The position numbers were made by a program, and so were the translations under genes. The notes beneath the pieces were generated by a model. The model was not told where the DNA came from and searched no databases. It saw only the letters and a program-made list of their open reading frames with translations. From Algoriphagus lutimaris (GTDB lineage: Bacteria > Bacteroidota > Bacteroidia > Cytophagales > Cyclobacteriaceae), in NCBI RefSeq assembly GCF_017051705.1, contig NZ_JAFIDJ010000001.1, positions 1,827,786 through 1,891,785 of the forward strand: 64,000 nucleotides of DNA, given 5' to 3'. Below, one piece after another: positions 49,056-56,430 of the stretch; position 1 is the first letter of the stretch; the number at the start of each line of letters is the position of its first letter.

Positions 49056-49817
49056 TTACAAGATTGAGGAGGCTGAGTTTTTGCCATTAAGTTTCACAAA
49101 AGCTTCAGCGGCTGGCACCCCGGCTTCCATCCCTCTAAACTTTTCCATTGCCTCATGTCCACAAGCATAGATTCCTAGAGGATCTTGACTTTCATGGCAG
49201 AATAAAGCCTTTCTTTTGATTTCCTGTTCATTCGAAATATCTACGTAATCTGTGGGATGAAAAGTCATTGTTTGTTCTCCGGCACAAACTTCGTAAAAGT
49301 AAATCTGAAATTTTTTCTTAGTCCTCAATCCTGCTTGCATAGTCAGGATACTTGCTGCCTGATGATCTCTATGAGAGTCTATGGGCCACTGTGTAAAAAC
49401 CAAATCCGGTTTCTCGCTTTCCATAAACTCAGTCATCTTGGTGATCCACTCATTATTAACCATCGTTTTACCATCTACTTGTCCAAGAAAAGAATGCTTT
49501 ACATTTAGGATCGAACAAGCAGATTCAGCTTCTTTGGTTCGGATATTTGCAGCTTCCATCTCTGATTTCCCATCAATCCCGCCTTCTCCACGTGTCAGAT
49601 ATAAAACTTTCACATCATGACCTTTTGCACTAAACTTTGCAAGTGTTCCTCCACATCCACTTTCAGGATCATCTGGATGGCCACCTACACAAATCACTTT
49701 CAGTTTAGTTCCCTGATCACGAGAATTTGTTTGAGAAAGAGCTGAAAGAGGCAAAGTAGCCAGGCTAAGCATTGATGCTTTTTTAAAGAATTGTCTTCTC
49801 GTAGTATTTTGACTCAT
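49056..49817 (-). CDS. PIG-L family deacetylase with Tat-type signal
   Basis: 253 residues. The N-terminus TTRRQFFKKASMLSLATLPL has the twin-arginine pattern (R-R-x-F-F-K), so the enzyme is exported folded. The LmbE/PIG-L domain follows: GGHPDDPESGCGGTLAKF (zinc ligands H, D, D), EGGIDGKSEMEAANIRTKEA and QWPIDSHRDHQAASI (H-x-D-H zinc ligand). Such enzymes deacetylate GlcNAc-type sugars. It sits 5 bases after an SDR gene, likely the same operon. Confidence 0.9.
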   Translation of the reverse strand: MSQNTTRRQFFKKASMLSLATLPLSALSQTNSRDQGTKLKVICVGGHPDDPESGCGGTLAKFSAKGHDVKVLYLTRGEGGIDGKSEMEAANIRTKEAESACSILNVKHSFLGQVDGKTMVNNEWITKMTEFMESEKPDLVFTQWPIDSHRDHQAASILTMQAGLRTKKKFQIYFYEVCAGEQTMTFHPTDYVDISNEQEIKRKALFCHESQDPLGIYACGHEAMEKFRGMEAGVPAAEAFVKLNGKNSASSIL

Positions 49818-49822
49818 AATAT

Positions 49823-50581
49823 CTATTTTACTAAAATCCCTCCATCAATTGTATAAGCAGCACCGGTAATCCAAGAAGCTTCATCAGAAACCAAAAAAAG
49901 AGCAAGCGATGCGATGTCTTCCGGCTTTCCTAATCGCTTCATCAGCGTACTTTCTGCGGTTTGCTGAACAATCGTTTCCGGGTTTTCAAAAGCTTTTGCA
50001 GAATCCCAAATCAGGGGGGTATCCACCGGACCGGGACAAATGGTATTCACACGGATTTCCGGCCCATAATCCACTGCCATTTCTTTTACTAAGGCCACTA
50101 GAGCAGCTTTACTAGCACAATACCCCGCATGGTTTGGGAAGCTTTTAAAAGCAGCAATAGAACTATTGGCCAATATCGTTCCGCCTCCATTCTTCTTCAT
50201 TTCTGGAATTGCAAATCGGGATAAATAAAACACTGCATTCAAATTGGTAGCAAAGGTCTCTTGCCATTCTTCCAAAGAAACCTCAGTCACAGACCCTAAC
50301 CCTAATTTTCCAGCATTGGTCACCACCATATCGAGTTGACCGAATTGCTTGATTGCAGTTTGGACGAGCAATTCATTCACTTCTATTTTTCCCACATCAC
50401 CCTTCACAAAAACCGCCTTGCCCCCTCGTAGTTTCAAACTTTTTTCCAGTTCTAACCCTACTTCTAAATTTCTACCACTTATGACTAGAGATGCACCTTC
50501 CGCAGAAAATCGTTCTGCAATGGCTTTTCCCATTCCACTGGTAGCTCCTGTAATGATCGCAGTTTTCCCTTTTAACCTCAT
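49823..50581 (-). CDS. Short-chain dehydrogenase/reductase (FabG-like)
   Basis: 252 residues, classical SDR: TGATSGMGKAIAERF, NAGKLGLGS, catalytic Ser in ILANSSIAAFKS, Y-x-x-x-K in AGYCASKAAL and the C-terminal SWITGAAYTIDGG. FabG-like enzymes of this size act on 3-oxoacyl groups, sugars or aldehydes. First gene of a likely two-gene operon with the PIG-L deacetylase; a role in sugar processing is inferred from that neighbour only. Confidence 0.92.
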   Translation of the reverse strand: MRLKGKTAIITGATSGMGKAIAERFSAEGASLVISGRNLEVGLELEKSLKLRGGKAVFVKGDVGKIEVNELLVQTAIKQFGQLDMVVTNAGKLGLGSVTEVSLEEWQETFATNLNAVFYLSRFAIPEMKKNGGGTILANSSIAAFKSFPNHAGYCASKAALVALVKEMAVDYGPEIRVNTICPGPVDTPLIWDSAKAFENPETIVQQTAESTLMKRLGKPEDIASLALFLVSDEASWITGAAYTIDGGILVK

Positions 50582-50777
50582 ATTTTATAAATTTCTTTAG
50601 TCAGAAAAATAGACTAGATAAGTTCCCAAAGCAAAAATTATAGGAGACAATAGATGGCTATTCTCTTTATTTTACAATTGGCTTTATTAATTATCGCAAG
50701 GAAATACCGGTTAAATAAACTAGATTTTAACTTGCTTAAACCTGATTTAACTTCCTTTTCAAACTATCATCAAACCC

Positions 50778-52256
50778 ATGCCTCGCATATTCACTTTCCT
50801 ATTACTAATTACTTTCTTTATCTCAGAAAACCTACTTGCTCAAGGTTCTGATGACAAAAAACCAAACATACTTTTTATCGCGATTGATGACCTGAGGTCT
50901 GAATTAGGTCATTATGGAAACACCCAAATTCAAACACCCCACCTTGATCAATTAGCTGCTTCAGCAGTTAGTTTCACCAATCATTTTGTACAAGTACCTA
51001 CCTGTGGTGCTTCCAGAGCAGCAATGCTGACAGGCTTTCGTCCAAGGAGAACCGCAGAACTTAGTAACCTCATTATGCAAAATGAATTTTCCGGCAGAGC
51101 CGAAAATGAAATGCCAGAGACATTTATCCATCACCTAAGAAGAAATGGATATCATACGGTAGGTATTGGGAAAATCAGTCATTCTGCAGATGGATATGTG
51201 TATGAATACGAGGAAGAGGTCTCTTCGAAAAGAGAATTACCATATAGTTGGGATGAATTACTTTTTGATGCAGGAAAATGGGGAACAGGTTGGAATGCAT
51301 TCTTTGCATATGCCGATGGTGAAAATAGGCAAAGCATGAACAAGCAAGTGAAGCCTTATGAAGCTGGGGAAGTAGATGATTTAGGTTACCCTGATGGATT
51401 GACAACACAACTTGCGCTAGAGAAACTGAAGGAATTAAAAGAACAAGACCAACCATTTTTTCTTGGTGTGGGGTTATTCAAACCTCACCTTCCTTTTACT
51501 TCTCCCAAAAAGTATTGGGACTTATATGATGAAAGCGCTATCCCTATCGCGGGTAATCCAACAAAGCCTAAATATGTTTCTGAAAGCAGTTTGTTGCCAA
51601 GTGGAGAATTTAATCAATATGCCTTAGGGGAAGAACACCCAGACTTGGAAACAGTGGCTTCCGAGGCTTATGCAAAAAAAATCAAACATGCTTATTATGC
51701 TGCCGCAAGCTATTCAGATGCACAGGTAGGATTGATTTTGAATGAATTAAAAGCCTTAGACTTGGATAAAAATACCATTGTGATCGTATGGGGAGATCAT
51801 GGATGGCATTTAGGAGAACAGCAGATTTGGGGAAAGCATACCCTGTTTGAAAATGCTTTAAATAGTGCTTTGATAATCAAAATCCCTGGAAAAGAAGAAA
51901 AAGCCAGACTTGAAAACAGTATTGTGGAATCGGTAGATATCTACCCTACCATCATAGAATTAGCTGGAATTGAAACTCCCTATGAATTGGATGGTGAAAG
52001 TTTAGTTCCTTTGATTGAACAATTAGAAACACCCTCCGAACAAACAGCTTATGGTTATTTCAAAAGAGGTATTACTGTAAGAAATGATCGGTACAGACTC
52101 ACCAGGTATTTCCGAGATCAAGAGCCTATTATTGAACTGTATGATCATGAAAATGATCCCCTTGAATCCATCAACATTGCTGCTCAAAATCCAGAGGTCA
52201 TACAAAGGCTCATGCCATTATTGGAAAAAGGGAATACAGGATTGTATGATCAATAA
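50778..52256 (+). CDS. Secreted sulfatase (iduronate-2-sulfatase-like, S1 family)
   Basis: 492 residues. A Sec signal peptide (RIFTFLLLITFFISENLLAQ) is followed by KPNILFIAIDDLRSELGHYG with the paired metal-binding Asp, and VPTCGASRAAMLTG where Cys76 would become formylglycine. VIVWGDHGWHLGEQ and GKHTLFENA complete the active site. It removes sulfate esters from sugars, such as sulfated algal or animal glycans. The maturase that makes formylglycine is not in the window. Single gene, ends at a weak terminator. Confidence 0.93.
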   Translation: MPRIFTFLLLITFFISENLLAQGSDDKKPNILFIAIDDLRSELGHYGNTQIQTPHLDQLAASAVSFTNHFVQVPTCGASRAAMLTGFRPRRTAELSNLIMQNEFSGRAENEMPETFIHHLRRNGYHTVGIGKISHSADGYVYEYEEEVSSKRELPYSWDELLFDAGKWGTGWNAFFAYADGENRQSMNKQVKPYEAGEVDDLGYPDGLTTQLALEKLKELKEQDQPFFLGVGLFKPHLPFTSPKKYWDLYDESAIPIAGNPTKPKYVSESSLLPSGEFNQYALGEEHPDLETVASEAYAKKIKHAYYAAASYSDAQVGLILNELKALDLDKNTIVIVWGDHGWHLGEQQIWGKHTLFENALNSALIIKIPGKEEKARLENSIVESVDIYPTIIELAGIETPYELDGESLVPLIEQLETPSEQTAYGYFKRGITVRNDRYRLTRYFRDQEPIIELYDHENDPLESINIAAQNPEVIQRLMPLLEKGNTGLYDQ

Positions 52257-52310
52257 AAACATCAAGGATAGACTCACTACTTATCTAAAATGGATGTAAG
52301 ACTGAATCTT

Positions 52311-52333
52311 ACCAAGAATTAATTGGTTTTTTT
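52311..52333 (+). terminator. Weak terminator after the sulfatase gene
   Basis: Short stem ACCAA / TTGGT with a 7-base loop, followed by a T7 run, between convergent genes. Confidence 0.5.
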
Positions 52334-52358
52334 AGTATTGAATTCAGTTCAGATTGAT

Positions 52359-52697
52359 TCATTTCAACTTATCATTATTCTTATGTCGATCAATATCACG
52401 GATATTCTTCTTTTCTAAATTCTTCCTTAAAGCCTCGGTCAAATCCACTCCAGTCTGATTGGCCAGACACAATAATACCCAGAGTATATCCGCCATTTCA
52501 TCTCCCAGATCTTTTCCTTTATCTGATTCTTTAAAAGACTGTTCACCATAAGTTCTTGCCATAATCCTGGCCAATTCTCCCACTTCTTCCATTAAAATGG
52601 TCATATTGGTCAATTCATTGAAGTATCGGACTCCAACTGTTTTGATCCAGTTATCTACCTGCTCTTGAGCTTCCGAGAGCGTTATTTCTTTTTTCAT
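52359..52697 (-). CDS. MazG-like nucleotide pyrophosphohydrolase
   Basis: 112 residues from the ATG at 52697; an upstream in-frame TTG at 52709 is less likely. The all-alpha NTP-pyrophosphatase pattern is clear: TILMEEVGELARIM (E-E-x-x-E) and GDEMADILWVLLCLAN (E-x-x-D). Single-domain members clean up non-canonical nucleotides such as dUTP or oxidised dNTPs. Divergent from marC. Confidence 0.9.
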   Translation of the reverse strand: MKKEITLSEAQEQVDNWIKTVGVRYFNELTNMTILMEEVGELARIMARTYGEQSFKESDKGKDLGDEMADILWVLLCLANQTGVDLTEALRKNLEKKNIRDIDRHKNNDKLK

Positions 52698-52815
52698 TTG
52701 AATTTTCAATGGTTCTTGAAATAAAATATTAAAAGTACCAAGCTAGGAAACAGTAGAAAACAATTCTGCTTTTTTATCTTGCTTAATCTTTCTAAAATAA
52801 TTACACCACTCACAT

Positions 52816-53460
52816 ATGTCTATTTCGACTAGCGAATTATTTACTTTTTCACTCTCAGTATTTACAGGATTTTTCGCCATTATGAATCCAATTGCCAATG
52901 TACCGATATTTACCTCTTTAGTAGAGGATGCAGATAAAGAGACAAAACGGAAAATCAGTAAGAAAGCCACAACCGTTGCATTCCTGATTGTATTTGTTTT
53001 CGTTTTACTAGGGAAGTTTATTTTTGAGATATTTGGCATTACCATTCCTGCTTTTAAGATTACGGGTGGATTATTAATCTTTTTTGTGGGCTTTGAAATG
53101 CTTCAATCAAAAAAATCCACTGTAAAAAATTTAAAGGAAACTGCATTCGATGAGAATATTGCAATTTCCCCCTTAGCCATCCCCATCCTGGCTGGTCCTG
53201 GAACCATTGTCACTGCGATGAACTTTGTTTCTTCCGGTGATTTCATTCATATAGGGATAGTAATTGCCGTTTATGCCATCATGTGTATTCTGACTCATTG
53301 GGCCTTTCGATTGGGAGATAAACTCGTGCTTCGTGTAGGGAAGAATGTCATTACAGTGATCGGAAAAATCATGGGTTTAATCATTGCCATTATCGGAACC
53401 AGTATGATCATCGAAGGGATCAAAGTGGCATTTGACATTCAAGTACCAGGAATAAACTAA
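52816..53460 (+). CDS. MarC-family membrane protein
   Basis: 214 residues with six membrane helices and the family phrases FAIMNPIANVPIF, KITGGLLIFFVGFEML and SPLAIPILAGPGTIVT. MarC/UPF0056 proteins have no settled function, despite their name from the mar locus. The alcohol dehydrogenase gene starts 12 bases after its stop and a DUF1801 gene follows, so they may be co-transcribed. Confidence 0.92.
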   Translation: MSISTSELFTFSLSVFTGFFAIMNPIANVPIFTSLVEDADKETKRKISKKATTVAFLIVFVFVLLGKFIFEIFGITIPAFKITGGLLIFFVGFEMLQSKKSTVKNLKETAFDENIAISPLAIPILAGPGTIVTAMNFVSSGDFIHIGIVIAVYAIMCILTHWAFRLGDKLVLRVGKNVITVIGKIMGLIIAIIGTSMIIEGIKVAFDIQVPGIN

Positions 53461-53472
53461 TTACAAAATCCT

Positions 53473-54513
53473 ATGAAAGCGCTCCTCTATGAATCTTTTC
53501 AATCTACCCCTAAAATCACCAAGGTTCAAGACCCATCTCCAAGTTCAGACGGAGTTGTGATTGAAGTGAAGGCTACAGGGCTTTGCCGTTCCGATTGGCA
53601 TGGGTGGATGGGTCATGATGAGGATATTAAATTACCGCATGTTCCAGGGCATGAATTTTCAGGCATCATCTCAGCTATAGGCAAGGATGTAAAAAACTGG
53701 AAGATTGGAGATCGAGTCTCCGTTCCTTTTGTTTGCGCCTGTGGAGCCTGCCCTGAATGTACTTCTGGTAACCACCAAGTCTGTGATGCTCAATTTCAAC
53801 CTGGATTTACCCATTGGGGTTCTTTCGCAGAATTCGTAGCCATCGATAGAGCAGAAGTCAACTTAGTTGCTTTACCGGACCAAGTCAGTTTCGAAACAGC
53901 AGCAAGCTTAGGCTGTAGATTTGCTACCTCATTTAGGGCAATAGTAGCACAGGGCAAAGTGACTGGCGGACAATGGGTAGCCGTGCATGGATGCGGAGGA
54001 GTGGGCCTTTCTGCAATTATGATTGCCAATGCTCTGGGAGCAAATGTAATCGCCATTGATATTGACGAGGAGAAATTGAAATTGGCAAAATCAATAGGTG
54101 CAGTTTATACTATTAATAGCCTGAACAATCCTAACCCAGTTGAACAAATCAGAGAATTCACAAAAGGAGGTGTACAAGTATCAATAGATGCATTGGGAAG
54201 CCCTACAACTTCTTTTAATTCCATTGCCAACCTGCGAAAAAGAGGAAAGCATATCCAAGTAGGCCTCATGCTCGGAGATCACAAACATGCTGCAGTTCCC
54301 ATGAACCAAATACTTTCCAAGGAGCTGGAAATTTATGGGAGCCATGGCATGCAAGCTTATAAGTATCCGGAAATGTTGGAGATGATCTTGCAAAACAAAA
54401 TGAACCCTGAATTATTGATAGGAAAGCATATCCGACTGGACCAAGCCATTGAGGAATTGACTGAAATGAATAAATTTAAAGGAACGGGCATTACCATCAT
54501 CAACTCTTTTTAA
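53473..54513 (+). CDS. Zinc-dependent alcohol dehydrogenase
   Basis: 346 residues, MDR family. Catalytic zinc ligands lie in [11 protein letters not shown] and PGHEFSG; the structural zinc in [17 protein letters not shown]; the NAD(P)-binding motif is [18 protein letters not shown]. It oxidises alcohols or reduces aldehydes; the substrate is not clear. 12 bases after marC and 11 before the DUF1801 gene. Confidence 0.93.
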   Translation: MKALLYESFQSTPKITKVQDPSPSSDGVVIEVKATGLCRSDWHGWMGHDEDIKLPHVPGHEFSGIISAIGKDVKNWKIGDRVSVPFVCACGACPECTSGNHQVCDAQFQPGFTHWGSFAEFVAIDRAEVNLVALPDQVSFETAASLGCRFATSFRAIVAQGKVTGGQWVAVHGCGGVGLSAIMIANALGANVIAIDIDEEKLKLAKSIGAVYTINSLNNPNPVEQIREFTKGGVQVSIDALGSPTTSFNSIANLRKRGKHIQVGLMLGDHKHAAVPMNQILSKELEIYGSHGMQAYKYPEMLEMILQNKMNPELLIGKHIRLDQAIEELTEMNKFKGTGITIINSF

Positions 54514-54524
54514 CTGCTTCTCCC

Positions 54525-54911
54525 ATGAATCCAAAGCCAAGTTCCATCGAAGAATACATATCTTGGTTTCCTTCTGAAATTCAAGAAAAACTTCGAGTCA
54601 TTCGGGAAACCCTAAAAAAAGCTGTTCCAGAGGCGACGGAAGTCATCAGTTACCACATGCCCGCCATCAAAACAACTGAAGTATTGGTCTATTATGCAGC
54701 GATGAAAAATCATTTAGGATATTATCCTACCAATCACCCCATAGAAGAATTCAAAAAAGAACTGGAAGGGTTTCATACTTTGAAAGGAGCCATACAAATT
54801 CCTTATTCGGTAGATTTGCCCTTGAAGCTTATTTCTGACATCGCTATCTACAGAAATGAAAAAGCCAAGCAAAATGCTGAAATGAAAAAATTGAAGAAAA
54901 AGAATAAATAA
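54525..54911 (+). CDS. DUF1801 / YdhG-like protein
   Basis: 128 residues. The fold is the YdhG-like family (frataxin-like 'iron chaperone' in some annotations), with the pattern SSIEEYISWFPSEIQEKLRV, VISYHMPAIKTTEVLVYYA, HLGYYPT and GAIQIPYSVDLPL. Ends in a Lys-rich tail. Role unknown; it is often found with unrelated enzymes. Last gene of the marC run. Confidence 0.88.
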   Translation: MNPKPSSIEEYISWFPSEIQEKLRVIRETLKKAVPEATEVISYHMPAIKTTEVLVYYAAMKNHLGYYPTNHPIEEFKKELEGFHTLKGAIQIPYSVDLPLKLISDIAIYRNEKAKQNAEMKKLKKKNK

Positions 54912-54915
54912 TGGG

Positions 54916-56175
54916 TTAAGCCAACACTTTTTGAACTGCATTCAGCAAAGCATTGACCTCTGATTTCTTGTTGTAAATATGTGTCGATATACGGATCGCA
55001 TTGATTCCTCCTTCCGGAACAATTCGAATTCTAAATCCTTCTTGACTGATTTCCCTATAGGCCACATCGTAGGCTTTATTTTTAGGTTTGAAGGCGACCA
55101 TGCATATCCTGGATTCAGCTTCTTTTGGAGTAATAATTTCTAGCTGATTATTCATTTCTTCCAAGCCATCATACAGCTGCTGGTTCAAATACCGAATCCT
55201 GGATTCTATTTTTTGTCTTCCTATTTCCTTATGAAAATTGATGGCAGCCAATACCCCTTTGATCATCGGTAAACTTTGGCTCCCATAATCATATCGATGT
55301 GCGGTGTCCACATATCCATTCAGCTCTAAGGGCACCTGATGCAGATCATATCCTGTTTCAGAATATGCTCCTACTTGAAAAGCTTGTAATTGATCCAATA
55401 AATCTTCTTTTACATACAAAAAACCACTTCCATTTGGCCCCAATACCCATTTATGATAACTGCTAGCATAAAAATCAACACCCAGCTCTTTTAAATTCAA
55501 GTCAAAGGTTCCCGCTCCATGAGCCCCATCAATTGCCGTGTAGATTCCTTTACTTCTGGCAAAATCCGCAATTTCTTTAATGGGCATGACCAGACCAGTC
55601 GTACAAGTAATATGAGGGATAGCAATCACCTTGGTTTTGGGTGTAACCATGCTTTTAATTAAATCCAGATTTTCCTCCTGTGTTTTACCTGGTTCAAAAG
55701 GTTTCAGCACGATTCCATGTAGTTTTGCTCTGTTCAACCATGGAATGGCATTTCCCGCGTGTTCATGGTACGTAATAATCACTTCATCTCCTGCCTTCAA
55801 CGGTAAACCCCAAACCATAATATTAATCCCTTCTGTTGTATTATGAGTCAATGAAATTTCCGATTCTTTGATTCCTACAAAAGCTGCTAATTGGGCACGA
55901 AAAGGAGCAATATGCCCATATTCCCCCGAGGTATTCGTTTGTTCAAATGAGTCTTGTAATGCATCTAAAACAGGCTTTGGAGAGGGGCCAAATGTTCCAT
56001 TATTCATGTAAATGCGACTTTTAGTCAATGGAAACTGTCCCCTTACTTGCTCCCAAAAATCCTCTCCTTGAAGAGTTGAGTTTAACCCATTTGCTTGAAC
56101 CTCCTGAAATCCTACAAATCTAGGAGCAATCACGCCAAGACCTAGTTGTTGCAAAAAGGATCTTCTACTCTTCAT
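54916..56175 (-). CDS. Class V aminotransferase-like PLP enzyme, exported
   Basis: 419 residues. The N-terminus MKSRRSFLQQLGLGVIAPRF is a Tat signal (R-R-S-F-L). The PLP fold type I follows: NNGTFGPSPKPVLDAL, SLTHNTTEGINIMVWGL, AIDGAHGAGTFDLNL and the PLP Lys in ASSYHKWVLGPNGSG. It resembles isopenicillin-N epimerase/cysteine desulfurase relatives. A periplasmic PLP enzyme is unusual but known for such Tat-tagged members of Bacteroidota. Convergent with the DUF1801 gene, 4 bases away. Confidence 0.9.
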   Translation of the reverse strand: MKSRRSFLQQLGLGVIAPRFVGFQEVQANGLNSTLQGEDFWEQVRGQFPLTKSRIYMNNGTFGPSPKPVLDALQDSFEQTNTSGEYGHIAPFRAQLAAFVGIKESEISLTHNTTEGINIMVWGLPLKAGDEVIITYHEHAGNAIPWLNRAKLHGIVLKPFEPGKTQEENLDLIKSMVTPKTKVIAIPHITCTTGLVMPIKEIADFARSKGIYTAIDGAHGAGTFDLNLKELGVDFYASSYHKWVLGPNGSGFLYVKEDLLDQLQAFQVGAYSETGYDLHQVPLELNGYVDTAHRYDYGSQSLPMIKGVLAAINFHKEIGRQKIESRIRYLNQQLYDGLEEMNNQLEIITPKEAESRICMVAFKPKNKAYDVAYREISQEGFRIRIVPEGGINAIRISTHIYNKKSEVNALLNAVQKVLA

Positions 56176-56430
56176 ATTAGTTGGTTTTGAAATTCAAAAA
56201 AATAGAATTTGAAAGGGTTCTTCAAATACTAATGAGCTTTAAATATAGAATAAAAATTAATCTTTGATCTCACCTCCTATTCATCAGATATCAAAGAAAT
56301 ACATAAAAAAAATCAACTTTCATCCTAAATAGAAACAATACTAGAACCGCTTAAATTTATCAGGAATCTATACTTTCATACCATCAAAAATAATTGCATT
56401 TTAAATCTTGATTCAATCTTAAAACCCAAG

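Noticed and set aside
50654-50851. 65-aa hydrophobic frame before the sulfatase
   Set aside because: It overlaps the sulfatase start in another frame and has no supporting motif; most of it is the AT-rich leader.
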